Notes under the pieces: generated by a model
What the model was told of the DNA's origin: nothing
The model's input: the letters and a program-made list of their open reading frames with translations, nothing else
Databases searched by the model: none
Shown: positions 25,621 to 34,974 of the stretch, piece after piece
How positions within the stretch are numbered: position 1 is the first letter of the stretch
Layout: each line of letters starts with the position of its first letter
DNA from: an uncultured Candidatus Melainabacteria bacterium
GTDB taxonomy: Bacteria; Cyanobacteriota; Vampirovibrionia; Gastranaerophilales; Gastranaerophilaceae
Direction: 5' to 3'
Assembly: GCA_934754775.1 (NCBI GenBank)
Contig: CAKVIM010000001.1
Span: forward strand, 185,020-249,019
DNA length: 64,000 nucleotides
Position numbers and translations under genes: made by a program

Positions 25621-27894
25621 ATGCAAAATAGTTTAAATAAGGAAAGAAATATAGTAGAATTTACCTCACCGTCAAAAGTTACGACAGATGTGATTAAAGG
25701 TTCTGGTATTTCACCGGTTTCTAAACTGAGCGAGCCTGTAAAGACAGCTCAAATTAAGCCTTTGAAGTTAAATAGCATTCACGTTATTAAAAAAGACGGA
25801 ACAAGAGAAGAGTTTGATAATAATAAGATTATTAATGCCGTAAGAAAATCTGCTACAAGAATGTTAGTAGAGTTTACGGATGTGGAATTAAAAGAAATAT
25901 GCGAATTTGTAGATGAAAACATTGTTCGTATGAACAAAACAGAAGTTACAATCGCTGATATGCACAACCTTGTTGAAGGTGCTTTGGAACATATTAATCC
26001 GAAGGTTGCACAAAGCTATCGCAACTACAGAAACTACAAGCAGGATTTCGTACATATGCTAGACAAAGTTTATCAAGAATCTCAAAGAATTATGTATATT
26101 GGTGATAAAGAAAATGCCAATGCAGATTCAACTTTGGTTTCAACAAAGCGTTCTTTGATTTTCAACGAATTAAACAAAGAATTGTATAAAAAGTTTTTCT
26201 TAACTGTTGATGAATTGCAAGCAATCAGAGATGGTTATATTTATATCCACGATATGTCTGCAAGACGTGACACTATGAACTGCTGTTTGTTTGATGTTGC
26301 TTCAGTTCTTAAGGGCGGTTTTGAAATGGGTAACTTGTGGTATAACGAACCAAAATCACTTGATGTTGCATTTGACGTAATCGGTGATATTGTAATGGCT
26401 GCAGCAAGCCAACAATATGGTGGTTTTACAGTGCCTGAAGTTGATAAAATTTTAGCACCTTACGCTGAAAAAACTTACCAAAGACAATATGACAAGTATT
26501 TGTGCTTAGGCTTGTCGTTCGAAAAAGCAAGAGAAGCAGCTTTGGCTGATGTACAAAAAGACTTTGAACAAGGTTTCCAAGGTTGGGAATACAAATTTAA
26601 CACAGTAGCATCTTCAAGAGGTGATTATCCGTTTATCACCGTTTCAACAGGTTTGGGAACAAGTGAATACGAAAAAATGGCAACTCTTGCAATGCTTAAA
26701 ATCAGAATGGGCGGACAGGGTAAAAAAGGTAACAAAAAACCTGTATTGTTCCCTAAAATAGTTTTCTTGTTCGATAAAAATCTTCATGGCGAAGGCAAAG
26801 TTAACTATGACTTATTTAAAGCCGGTGTTGAATGTTCTAAAAAGACTATGTACCCTGACTGGTTATCATTATCAGGTGATGGCTATGTAGCTTCTATGTA
26901 CAAAAAATATGGAAAAGTAGTTTCTCCAATGGGTTGCAGAGCGTTCTTATCTCCTTGGTTCGAGAGAGGCGGAATGTACGCAGCTGATGAAAACGATACT
27001 CCGGTATTTGTAGGTAGATTTAATATTGGTGCAATAAGCTTGCACTTGCCAATGATTTACGCTAAGGCTAAAAAAGAAAGCAAAGATTTCTACGAAGTTC
27101 TTGATTACTATATGGAATTAATCAGACAACTTCATATCAGAACTTATAATTATCTTGGCGAAATGAAAGCTTCAGTAAACCCTCTAGCATTCTGTGAAGG
27201 TGGTTTCTTGGGCGGTCATTTGGGTATCCATGATAAGATTAGACCTGTTTTGAAGTCTTCAACAGCGTCATTCGGAATTACAGCTTTGAACGAATTGCAA
27301 GAAATTCATAACGGCAAATCACTTGTTGAAGACGGTGAATTCGCTCTTGAAGTTATGAAATATATCAATAATAAGATTAACGAATACAAGGAAAAAGACG
27401 GAATTCTTTATGCAATTTACGGAACTCCTGCTGAAAACTTGTGTGGACTTCAAATTAAGCAATTTAGAAAGAAATATGGTATTGTAGAACACGTTTCTGA
27501 TAAACCGTATATTTCAAACTCTTTCCACTGCCATGTTTCAGAACAAATTAGCCCAATCGAAAAACAAGATTTGGAAGGCAGATTCTGGGATTTATTCAAC
27601 GGCGGAAAAATTCAATACGTAAAATATCCGATTGATTATAATACAGGTGCGGTTGAAACTCTTATCAACAGAGCAATGGATAAAGGTTTCTATGAAGGCG
27701 TTAATTTGTCATTATCATATTGTGATGATTGCGGTCACCAAGAATTGAATATGGATGTTTGTCCAAAATGCGGTTCTAAAAACTTGACCAAGATTGAAAG
27801 AATGAACGGCTATTTGGCTTACTCAAGAGTTAAGGGTGATTCAAGATTGGCTGATCACAAAATGGAAGAAATCAAAGACAGAGTAAGTATGTAG
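25621..27894 (+). CDS. nrdD: Anaerobic ribonucleoside-triphosphate reductase (class III)
   Basis: A 757-aa glycyl-radical enzyme that makes deoxynucleotides without oxygen. An extra N-terminal segment of about 50 residues is followed by an ATP-cone (about 52-145, IHVIKKDGTREEFDNNKI). The catalytic barrel follows, then a C-terminal zinc ribbon (CDDCGHQE...CPKCGSKN), then the radical site ERMNGYLAYSR with the glycine at residue 730. The usual RVCGYL motif has Asn in place of Cys before the Gly. It lies 21 bp upstream of its activase nrdG. Confidence 0.97.
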   Translation: MQNSLNKERNIVEFTSPSKVTTDVIKGSGISPVSKLSEPVKTAQIKPLKLNSIHVIKKDGTREEFDNNKIINAVRKSATRMLVEFTDVELKEICEFVDENIVRMNKTEVTIADMHNLVEGALEHINPKVAQSYRNYRNYKQDFVHMLDKVYQESQRIMYIGDKENANADSTLVSTKRSLIFNELNKELYKKFFLTVDELQAIRDGYIYIHDMSARRDTMNCCLFDVASVLKGGFEMGNLWYNEPKSLDVAFDVIGDIVMAAASQQYGGFTVPEVDKILAPYAEKTYQRQYDKYLCLGLSFEKAREAALADVQKDFEQGFQGWEYKFNTVASSRGDYPFITVSTGLGTSEYEKMATLAMLKIRMGGQGKKGNKKPVLFPKIVFLFDKNLHGEGKVNYDLFKAGVECSKKTMYPDWLSLSGDGYVASMYKKYGKVVSPMGCRAFLSPWFERGGMYAADENDTPVFVGRFNIGAISLHLPMIYAKAKKESKDFYEVLDYYMELIRQLHIRTYNYLGEMKASVNPLAFCEGGFLGGHLGIHDKIRPVLKSSTASFGITALNELQEIHNGKSLVEDGEFALEVMKYINNKINEYKEKDGILYAIYGTPAENLCGLQIKQFRKKYGIVEHVSDKPYISNSFHCHVSEQISPIEKQDLEGRFWDLFNGGKIQYVKYPIDYNTGAVETLINRAMDKGFYEGVNLSLSYCDDCGHQELNMDVCPKCGSKNLTKIERMNGYLAYSRVKGDSRLADHKMEEIKDRVSM

Positions 27895-27915
27895 GGAATA
27901 GGTCGGTCAGTTAAA

Positions 27916-28407
27916 ATGAATTATCACAATATAACTAAGGATGATATGCTCAATGGCGACGGTTTAAGAGTCGTGCTTTGGGTTGCAGGTTGTACACATC
28001 ATTGTCACGGATGCCAAAATCCGATTACGTGGGATGTTACAGGCGGAATTCCTTTTGATGAAGCGGCTGAAGAAGAATTGTTTGAAGCATTAAGAAAGCC
28101 TCATGTCGCAGGAATAACGTTTTCAGGCGGAGATCCGTTGCATCCGTTCAATCGTGAAGAAGTTTTCAGATTGGCTAAAAAGGTAAGACAAGAGCTTCCA
28201 GAAAAAACAATCTGGTCTTATACAGGTTTTTTGTGGGAAGAAATTAAAGATATTCCTGAAATAGCTCTTTTTGACGTTGTAGCTGAAGGCAAATTTGTTC
28301 AAGAATTATTTGACCCGAAAATTCATTGGGTAGGTAGCTCAAATCAGCGTGTAATTGACGTTAAGCCAACACTTGAAACGGGTGAAATAGTCTTACATAA
28401 TACATAA
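27916..28407 (+). CDS. nrdG: Anaerobic ribonucleotide reductase activating protein
   Basis: A 163-aa radical SAM activase that generates the glycyl radical on NrdD. The cluster motif is CTHHCHGCQN (Cx3Cx2C), with the SAM-binding strand ITFSGGDPLHP. Length is typical. It is co-directional with nrdD and is surely co-transcribed with it. Confidence 0.96.
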   Translation: MNYHNITKDDMLNGDGLRVVLWVAGCTHHCHGCQNPITWDVTGGIPFDEAAEEELFEALRKPHVAGITFSGGDPLHPFNREEVFRLAKKVRQELPEKTIWSYTGFLWEEIKDIPEIALFDVVAEGKFVQELFDPKIHWVGSSNQRVIDVKPTLETGEIVLHNT

Positions 28408-28417
28408 ACTTCAATGA

Positions 28418-28798
28418 CTATTTTATGCGTTTTGTGATATAACGTTCTGTTACTGAGTCAAGAATTCTTGTAATTCCGTAATGAGAGTGGTATTTTTTGT
28501 TTAAACTTTTTGTTGGTTTTAAGAAGTCAATAATTTTGCCCAACAAGGTTGTTGGTTTTTTATCTTCCCTTAGCATCAATTTGTAAAGATTTTGACCTTT
28601 TACGTGACGTCTGTTAGTGCGTAATGCTTGTCTAGTTTTTAGGTAACCGACTACGTCATAGTCTGAATGTTCTGCAAATTTTTGCATTGCTTTACAGTTC
28701 AAAAAAGTTTCTTTTAAGCCGTAAGGCCATTCACCTTTGCTTTTTAACACTCCTTGAAATTGAGGCTGTTGAACATTGTTGATTGGGTTAATTTTCAT
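28418..28798 (-). CDS. Small basic protein with N-terminal FQG motif
   Basis: A 126-aa protein of no recognised family. The N-terminus is NPINNVQQPQFQGVLKSKG, with the local F-Q-G motif. The body is rich in Lys, Arg and Tyr and predicted helical, and it has two cysteine-free terminal helices. It has no signal peptide and is convergent with nrdG. Confidence 0.6.
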   Translation of the reverse strand: MKINPINNVQQPQFQGVLKSKGEWPYGLKETFLNCKAMQKFAEHSDYDVVGYLKTRQALRTNRRHVKGQNLYKLMLREDKKPTTLLGKIIDFLKPTKSLNKKYHSHYGITRILDSVTERYITKRIK

Positions 28799-28894
28799 TT
28801 ATATTTCTCCAAATTGCTAGCAAAACTATTTTAAAGTAAGCTTAGGTAAAAGTAAAGGTAAATGTCACGTTTTATTAAGAATTATGTTCTAAAA

Positions 28895-28913
28895 TGGTAT
28901 AATCTGTTATAAT
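28895..28913 (+). promoter_or_regulatory. Two overlapping extended -10 promoters
   Basis: TGGTATAAT and TGTTATAAT are spaced 10 bp apart about 40 bp before the acyl-CoA synthetase start. Both are TGnTATAAT elements. Confidence 0.45.
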
Positions 28914-28948
28914 ACTTATACTATAGGGCTATTAGTCGGGAGGAAAGT

Positions 28949-30622
28949 ATGAAAGAGCGTGAGAGTAACGTATTATCACTTTTAGAAGATAGAACCAATA
29001 ATTATTCACGAAAAATTGCGTTGGGTATGAAAACTCAATTTGGCTGGAAAGAGTTGACTTATGACGGTTTAGGGCTTATGTCAAGACGTCTTGCTGCTTA
29101 TTTGATGAATGATTTGGGACTTCAAAAAGGCGAAAAGCTTGCCATTTTGTCTGAATCAAAACCGGAATACGGTGCTTGCGTTTTTGCGTCCGTAATTTCA
29201 GGGCTGATTACTGTTCCTTTGGATATTAAGCTTACAAAATACGAATTGCAATCAATTTTGTCTGATTGCTTGCCTTCTGTAATGCTTGTTTCGCAAACTT
29301 ATATCGATAAGGCTTTGGAATTGCAGAAAATGCTTCCATCTTTGAAGCATATTATTGTTATGGACGAACATCCTGTAAATGATGATTTGCAAAGTATTTA
29401 TACTATTCCAAATAATTATACTTGCAAATGGCGTCACCGTTCAAGAAAATCAACAGTTTTTATAATTTATACATCAGGTACGACCGGCAAACCAAAAGGC
29501 GTAGAAACAACTTTTGGCAATATGTTGGCTCAGTTGAATGACTTGAAAACAGCTTTTGATAAGATTTTACCAACCGGGGATGTTAGAATTCTTTCAATTT
29601 TGCCGATGAATCATTTGTTTGAAATGACGGTTGGGTTTACGACTTTCTTGAATCTCGGGTTCTCAGTTTATTATACGCATAATTTGAAACCGAAAGATAT
29701 TTTGAACATAATGCGTGATAGAAAAATTAATTTCATGATTGTGGTACCTGCATTTTTGAAGCTTCTCAAAACCGGTTTGGAAGCTGAGATGAAGAATACG
29801 TCTAAATTCTCGCAAAAGATGTTCCCGATTTTGTACCATTTTGCAAAATTCGTTCCGTTTATATGGATGAAGAAAATTATGTTCAGAAAAATTCACAATT
29901 GCTTTGGTGGTGCGTTTAGGGGTTGTATGTCTGGCGGTGCTCCGCTTGATGTAAGTATTGCGAAGTTTTTCCAACGTGTCGGAATTCAAGTTTATGAAGT
30001 TTACGGCTTGACTGAAACAAGTCCGATTGCGACAATCAATATTGAACGTCACAGAGATTTGCGTTCCGTTGGAAAACCGCTTCCTAGTTATGACGCAATG
30101 ACTGACCCTGAATCAGGCGAATTATTATTGAGAGGCCCGTCTGTAATGAAAGGGTATCATAATCAGCCGGAATTGACGAGCCAAGCGATTGATGAAGAAG
30201 GTTGGTTCCACACAGGTGATAAAGCTAGAATTGATGATAAGGGGCGAGTTTATATTACAGGTCGTTTGAAGAATATGATTGTACTTTCCGGCGGCAAGAA
30301 AGTCTTTCCAGAAGAAGTTGAATCAGTTTTGGAAAAGAGCGATTTGTTCGCAGAAGTTTGTGTGTTCGGTGTTTCTCGTGAAGGCGGAGCAAAAGATGGT
30401 ACTGAAGATATTGCAGCGGTTGTTGTTCCAACTGAGGAGCTTAAGCAAAAATATGATGATGCAGCTTTGGATAAGGTTATGAAGGATGAAGTTAAACGCC
30501 TTTCACAACGCTTGACTCCTTATAAGCGTCCGATTAATATTACGGTGCTTAAACAGGCTTTACCTAGAACTAAAAAGGCTACAGTTCAGAGAAATAAGGT
30601 TAAAGAGCTGATACAAGCATAG
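28949..30622 (+). CDS. Long-chain acyl-CoA synthetase-like AMP-forming ligase
   Basis: A 557-aa ANL-superfamily enzyme that activates a fatty acid through an acyl-adenylate. The P-loop VFIIYTSGTTGKPKGVE, the YGLTETSPIATIN motif, the hinge WFHTGDKARIDDKGRVYITGR and the C-terminal catalytic lysine in PRTKKATVQRNKV are present. The substrate is probably a medium or long fatty acid used in lipid recycling. It stands alone behind its own promoters. Confidence 0.9.
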   Translation: MKERESNVLSLLEDRTNNYSRKIALGMKTQFGWKELTYDGLGLMSRRLAAYLMNDLGLQKGEKLAILSESKPEYGACVFASVISGLITVPLDIKLTKYELQSILSDCLPSVMLVSQTYIDKALELQKMLPSLKHIIVMDEHPVNDDLQSIYTIPNNYTCKWRHRSRKSTVFIIYTSGTTGKPKGVETTFGNMLAQLNDLKTAFDKILPTGDVRILSILPMNHLFEMTVGFTTFLNLGFSVYYTHNLKPKDILNIMRDRKINFMIVVPAFLKLLKTGLEAEMKNTSKFSQKMFPILYHFAKFVPFIWMKKIMFRKIHNCFGGAFRGCMSGGAPLDVSIAKFFQRVGIQVYEVYGLTETSPIATINIERHRDLRSVGKPLPSYDAMTDPESGELLLRGPSVMKGYHNQPELTSQAIDEEGWFHTGDKARIDDKGRVYITGRLKNMIVLSGGKKVFPEEVESVLEKSDLFAEVCVFGVSREGGAKDGTEDIAAVVVPTEELKQKYDDAALDKVMKDEVKRLSQRLTPYKRPINITVLKQALPRTKKATVQRNKVKELIQA

Positions 30623-30650
30623 AGGAATGGAAAGTTGTTTTGGTGGGTTG

Positions 30651-30727
30651 AACCTCACCCGCATTCGTAACGTTCGCAAAGCTCACTAACGACTGCTCCC
30701 TCTCCAACTGGAGAGGGAGCTAAGGTT
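30651..30727. repeat. CCTCACCC fold-back element, partial copy
   Basis: It has the same core as the 19278 element (CCTCACCCGCATTCGTAACG, then CTCCCTCTCC/GGAGAGGGAG), with one outer arm lost. It sits between two co-directional genes. Confidence 0.75.
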
Positions 30728-30752
30728 TAAAAAACAACCACGGAGAAAAAGA

Positions 30753-31337
30753 GTGTACGAGAAACTTGCAGAAGTAAGGGAAAAATGTTTGGGGTGCCAG
30801 AAGTGTGCCTTGGCTAAAACTCGTACTAATATTGTTTTTGAAGATGGTGTGCCGAACCCGAAACTTATGCTCATAGGCGAAGCTCCCGGGTTTAATGAAG
30901 ATAAGCAGGGAAAGCCTTTTGTCGGGAAAGCAGGGCAGCTTTTGGATAGGATTTTTGCTTCTGTAGGGCTTACGAGAAAACGTGATGTTTATATCTGTAA
31001 CACGATTAAGTGCCGTCCGCCGGAAAATCGAAACCCTTTGCCTGACGAGAAAGACGCTTGTTGGGAGTATTTGAAATCCCAGATTGATATTATCAGACCA
31101 AAAATTATTTTGCTTTGCGGAAACGTCGCTGTGCAGTCGATTTTAGGTAACGTTGGCGGAATAACACGTATTCGAGGTAAGTGGTTTGAAGGTGGTGAAA
31201 ATGTCCACGGGGCAAAGCTTATGCCAATTTTTCATCCGTCTTATCTTTTGAGAAACGATTCAAGAGAAAAAGGCAGCCCGAAATGGCTTATGTGGCAAGA
31301 TATTCAAGAAATCAAACGTGAATACGATAAGCTCTAA
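30753..31337 (+). CDS. udg: Type-4 uracil-DNA glycosylase
   Basis: A 194-aa enzyme that removes uracil from DNA. A GTG start at 30753 is preceded by CGGAG. The iron-sulfur cysteines appear as C15 and C18 (CQKCALAKTR) plus those in KCRPPENRNP and DACWEYL. The active-site motif is GEAPGFNEDKQGKPFVG and the second motif is HPSYLL. Length is typical. The stop overlaps the convergent ribD by 4 bp. Confidence 0.93.
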   Translation: MYEKLAEVREKCLGCQKCALAKTRTNIVFEDGVPNPKLMLIGEAPGFNEDKQGKPFVGKAGQLLDRIFASVGLTRKRDVYICNTIKCRPPENRNPLPDEKDACWEYLKSQIDIIRPKIILLCGNVAVQSILGNVGGITRIRGKWFEGGENVHGAKLMPIFHPSYLLRNDSREKGSPKWLMWQDIQEIKREYDKL

Positions 31338-32344
31338 TTTTTGACTTGAGCTTTTATAAGGATGTCTGTGCCGATTTTTTTGAACTCGTATATAGCGAGC
31401 TCTTTTGTTTCGGAAATTTTTTCTGCGGAATTGCCGTCAAAACAGCTTTTTCCGTAGTTGTCGTTTAAAATTTTTGGTGCGATAAATTGATAGACTTCGT
31501 CAATCAGTCCTTCTTTTAACATTGCACCGGCAAGAGTTCCGCCACATTCAACCCAAACGGTGTAAATTCCTTTTTTGAATAGTTCTTTTAGCACAGATTT
31601 GATATCAAGTTGACCGTTTTTAAGCGAAGTGTTGTTTTTTGAAGCAACGTAGATTTCGCCCTGCTTGTATATTTTGGAGTCTTTATTTGTTCTCAAATCC
31701 TTGTCAAGAATGCATTTGAACTTATGCTCCATAGTCGGATTGTCGGCAATCACTGTGTTTGAACTTGTTAGAATGCAATCGAATTCTTTTCTAAACTTGT
31801 ATACTGTATTTCGGGCTTCGCTTGAGGTTATCCATTTTGAGTCGTTAGTTTTTGTTGCGATTTTCCCGTCCATTGTTGTTGCTGTTTTTAGTACAACATA
31901 TGGAAGCTTTTGGGTCATATTTTTTATGAACACACGGTTTAAGAATTTTGATTCTTTTTCTAGTACAAACTCGATTTCGATACCGGCTTGTTTAAGTTTT
32001 GTGAGTCCATCGACTTTCGGGTTAACGTCTTTCATCCCGATTACAACTTTTTTGAGTTTTCTTTCGATGATTAAATCGACACAAGGCGGAGTCTTGCCAA
32101 AATGGGAGCATGGCTCCAGATTTACATACAGCGTTCCGCCCTCTGCTTCGTTATTTTGCAATTTGAGTAAAGCGTCACGTTCTGCGTGGTTTTGACCGTA
32201 TTTTTTGTGGTATCCTTTTGAAACTACATTTCTGTGCTTATCTAAGACGACGCAGCCAACCATTGGGTTGGGTAAAACCTTGCCTTTACCTTTTTTTGCA
32301 AGGGTGAAACATTGTTGCATGTATTTTTCATCGAGTTTGCTCAT
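31334..32344 (-). CDS. ribD: Bifunctional riboflavin biosynthesis deaminase/reductase
   Basis: A 336-aa enzyme for steps two and three of riboflavin synthesis. The N-terminal deaminase (1 to about 140) has the zinc ligands in NHAERDAL and EPCSHFGKTPPC. The C-terminal reductase (about 150-336) has VVLKTATTMDGKIA and ECGGTLAGAML. It is slightly short for the family (about 360). No other rib genes lie nearby. Confidence 0.94.
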   Translation of the reverse strand: MSKLDEKYMQQCFTLAKKGKGKVLPNPMVGCVVLDKHRNVVSKGYHKKYGQNHAERDALLKLQNNEAEGGTLYVNLEPCSHFGKTPPCVDLIIERKLKKVVIGMKDVNPKVDGLTKLKQAGIEIEFVLEKESKFLNRVFIKNMTQKLPYVVLKTATTMDGKIATKTNDSKWITSSEARNTVYKFRKEFDCILTSSNTVIADNPTMEHKFKCILDKDLRTNKDSKIYKQGEIYVASKNNTSLKNGQLDIKSVLKELFKKGIYTVWVECGGTLAGAMLKEGLIDEVYQFIAPKILNDNYGKSCFDGNSAEKISETKELAIYEFKKIGTDILIKAQVKN

Positions 32345-32390
32345 GGTTTAAGTATAAACGAAATGGGGTAAAGTTGGAAGCCCAACATAA

Positions 32391-32453
32391 AACCTCACCC
32401 GCATTCGTAAAGTTCGCAAAGCTCACGAATGGCATGTTCCCTCTCCAGTTGGC
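32391..32453. repeat. CCTCACCC element, truncated copy
   Basis: It carries the left half of the element described at 19278 and stops within the CTCCAGTTGG region. Confidence 0.65.
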
Positions 32454-32496
32454 ATTACTGTCCGAGATAATTTTGATACAATGAAAATAATTATTA

Positions 32497-32600
32497 AAAG
32501 GCTGGATTCCTCGGTTCTAATGAACCTCAGAATGACGCCAAGCTGGTAGTTTCACGCCACGTCATCCTGAACACGATTAGTGTGAAGGATCCAGCTTTTT
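32497..32600. repeat. 104-bp imperfect inverted repeat (MITE-like)
   Basis: The arms AAAAGGCTGGATTCCT and AGGATCCAGCTTTTT enclose inner pairs such as CAGAATGACG / CGTCATCCTG. The whole unit could fold into one long hairpin. It has no coding capacity. Confidence 0.7.
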
Positions 32601-32682
32601 ATTAACTATGATTTTAAGTCGATACTATAAAAATTTTATTAGAATATAGATTGGGGTTTTACCCCAACAACAACCAATAGAA

Positions 32683-32930
32683 CATCATTCGCACCACGAG
32701 CGTTCCTTAGCGAGTGTAAGAGTGCAGGCTCTGCCTGCAACAGCCATTCAAACAACGCTCGTTAGAGCGTAGGAAACGGTAGCGTATTTTCTCTTTCTTT
32801 TCGTACTTTTCTTTCTCTTTTTCTTCGCAACAAAAGAGAAAGAAAAGTACATTTAAGAAAAGTTTTTTATTTCAAAATAGTTTTTTTGTTTTCTTTTCTT
32901 TTTTCGCAATAAAGAAAAGAAAATGAAGAA
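32683..32930. repeat. Polypurine-hairpin element, single-arm copy
   Basis: The text ATTCGCACCACGAGCG...GTGCAGGCTCTGCCTGC is followed by two polypyrimidine/polypurine hairpins (GTACTTTTCTTTCTC at 32803-32850, then TTTTCTTTTCTTT near 32890-32925). It is closely similar to both arms of the 51418-51866 element. Confidence 0.75.
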
Positions 32931-32950
32931 TATTTACCCTTGCGTGATGA

Positions 32951-32990
32951 CACCTCACCCTCCCCCTCTCCTGTAAGGAGAGGGAGCTGC
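32951..32990. repeat. CCTCACCC element fragment
   Basis: CCTCACCCTCCCCCTCTCC faces GGAGAGGGAG as a short hairpin, which is the right part of the larger element. Confidence 0.6.
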
Positions 32991-33262
32991 TTATTAAATT
33001 TATTAAAATTTGTAACAATCTTCTTAATAAATCTAAAGTTTTTCTAATAATCTGCCGTATATAGAATTATAAAGCTGTCACGTAAAACGGAATTTATTAT
33101 GAAAGGACAAATCCAACCGGTTTATGAGGTTGCTCTACACTCACAGGACGATTTTATTTAAACCTTATCGTTTAAACAGAGGATTTTATTCAAAAATCTA
33201 TTGAAGTTTTGTTACAAATTGTTACAATCAGAGTGTCCGGTCATTAATTTAGAAAGATTTTG

Positions 33263-34126
33263 ATGAAAAAATTACTAGTAATTACATTATTTTCATTGTT
33301 TTTTGCCGTAAGAGCAGAAGCCTCAATGGTAATCATAGATTATCAAGGGGACACTATGGTTACGACAAATAATATTGAGCGGACACTTGTGGTTAACAGC
33401 GATGACGGGACAAATTATTATATAGCAGTAAGACCACTTCAGGAAGCTGTCATAAAGGACGATGGCAGTGTATCAATTCCTTTAGAATATTTATATATCA
33501 ACAACACAAGAGAAGACGTTTACCTCAAGTACAATGAGTACTCTAATATTTTTTGGAATGCCGGTATGGACGGTGTTGCAAAAGTAATGACCGCAAAAAT
33601 CAAGAATTATGGGATTGTGCCTGCAGGAACCTATAACATAAACTTTGAGGTGCAAGCGACCGATATTGATACAAGAGAAATCGCTTGTACATCTATGTTT
33701 AATTTGCAGTTTGTAGTTCCGCCGGTGCATCAGCTTAATACTTATTCAGAAACACCGAGAATTAGTGTTGGGGCTTCTGATATATTTAGCAAAAATAAGA
33801 AAATCCCGACTGAATCATCACCACAGATTTATATTCGCTCAAATACTGATTGGATATTATCTTTGGATACTTCAAATTTTGGCGAAACGCCTGCCAATTA
33901 TTATGTAAGAACGACAAGTGCATCTTCTAAGGTTACAAACAGACTCCAAGAAAGAGCACTAATAACCCCGAATAGAGAAATAATTTTGGCAAGAGGAAAA
34001 GCTCCTGCAAATAATGAGTTTGTGGGTGTAGAATTTTCTGTTGAGGGAAAAGACGGAAAGCCTATTCCTGCCGGAAACTATCAAAACAGGGTTAAATACA
34101 TATTGAGGGAAGGAGAGGTTAATTAA
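33263..34126 (+). CDS. Secreted beta-rich protein of the pilus operon
   Basis: A 287-aa protein. The ATG at 33263 is used; the in-frame TTG just before it adds nothing. A signal peptide (MKKLLVITLFSLFFAVRAEAS) is followed by two beta-rich halves. Each half contains a proline-glycine hairpin typical of Ig-like fimbrial modules (IVPAGTYNINFEV and PAGNYQNRVKYIL). It is first in the chaperone-pilin-usher operon, 6 bp before the chaperone gene. A minor subunit, tip or second chaperone-like component is plausible, but no family could be named. Confidence 0.7.
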   Translation: MKKLLVITLFSLFFAVRAEASMVIIDYQGDTMVTTNNIERTLVVNSDDGTNYYIAVRPLQEAVIKDDGSVSIPLEYLYINNTREDVYLKYNEYSNIFWNAGMDGVAKVMTAKIKNYGIVPAGTYNINFEVQATDIDTREIACTSMFNLQFVVPPVHQLNTYSETPRISVGASDIFSKNKKIPTESSPQIYIRSNTDWILSLDTSNFGETPANYYVRTTSASSKVTNRLQERALITPNREIILARGKAPANNEFVGVEFSVEGKDGKPIPAGNYQNRVKYILREGEVN

Positions 34127-34132
34127 CAGGTT

Positions 34133-34951
34133 ATGAAAAAGGTTTTAGGTTTATTATTAATGTTATGCATAGGAATACCGGCTTACGCTTCTGTAACGGT
34201 ATCTCCAACCAGAATTGAAATTAATGCTAATAAGATAAAGAATAACTATGTGACTGCGGCAGTTGAAGTCAAGGGTGACAACAGCGGCCCTGTACGTTTT
34301 AGAGCATATCCAGGATATTTTAAAATTTCTGATAAGAGTGAAATGGTTATGCTTGAATCAAATGGCGATCCGCATGATGTTTCAGACAAAATAAGATTTG
34401 TGCCATCAGAATTTACAGTTGCTCCGGGAAAGGCTCAAAAGCTTCGTGTAAACATTGCTAACATAAAGTCACTTCCGGATGGGGAATCAAGAGCAATTTT
34501 GTATTTAGAGGATGTTAATGTTAAGGAAATGAATGTTCCTAATACTTCAGGAATTGGTGCACAGCTTCTTTTGAAAACAAGAGTTGGTGTTCCTGTATAT
34601 ATTGACAAAGGCAACTTTAAGAAAAAAGCTGATGTAGAAACATTTAATATCGTAAAAAGTGCTGACGGGCTTTATACAGAGGCAAAAATTGTTTCATCAG
34701 GAAACAGCAAAGTTCGTTATAGCGGTACATACCAAATTATTCAAGGCAAAAAATTAGTTTGCGAATATCCGATTGACGGCAAAGTTGTCGGTGATAACAG
34801 CTCTTATGTAGCAAAACAAAAGATTGAAACCCAGAAAATCACAGGTGCAGGCGATTATACAATTCGTATGGTGCTTTCATACTTTGATGAAAATGGGAAC
34901 AGAAAGAACATAAAAAAAGACGCAATATTAAAAATCACGGGTGAAATTTAA
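34133..34951 (+). CDS. PapD-like periplasmic pilus chaperone
   Basis: A 272-aa protein with a cleavable signal peptide (to about residue 19). The N-terminal Ig-like domain has VTVSPTRIEINANKIKNN. It also has the G1-strand-like segment RFVPSEFTVAPGKAQKLRVNI, which is the pattern that donates a strand to pilins in chaperone-usher systems. The second domain follows TRVGVPVYI (about 140-265). It is longer than FimC-type chaperones (about 230 aa). It sits between the secreted protein and the major pilin gene. Confidence 0.75.
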   Translation: MKKVLGLLLMLCIGIPAYASVTVSPTRIEINANKIKNNYVTAAVEVKGDNSGPVRFRAYPGYFKISDKSEMVMLESNGDPHDVSDKIRFVPSEFTVAPGKAQKLRVNIANIKSLPDGESRAILYLEDVNVKEMNVPNTSGIGAQLLLKTRVGVPVYIDKGNFKKKADVETFNIVKSADGLYTEAKIVSSGNSKVRYSGTYQIIQGKKLVCEYPIDGKVVGDNSSYVAKQKIETQKITGAGDYTIRMVLSYFDENGNRKNIKKDAILKITGEI

Positions 34952-34974
34952 AAAAGAAAGGAAGGTACCCCACA

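Larger units (their letters stand above)
32345..33262. other. 918-bp repeat-dense region upstream of the pilus operon
   Basis: In order it holds a truncated CCTCACCC element (32391-32453), a 104-bp GGCTGGATTCC/GGATCCAGC fold-back element (32497-32600), a TTGGGG hairpin (32650-32668), one arm of the polypurine element (32683-32930), another CCTCACCC fragment (32951-32990), and a roughly 270-bp repeat-free leader next to the pilus operon. No convincing gene is present. Confidence 0.7.

Noticed and set aside
33100..33162. 20-codon ORF before the pilus operon
   Set aside because: It is too short to judge, and the ribosome-binding site is weak; kept only as part of the leader.
32345..33262. Insertion sequence or prophage remnant
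   Set aside because: No transposase, integrase or phage gene fragment is readable in any frame; the region is made of hairpin repeats.
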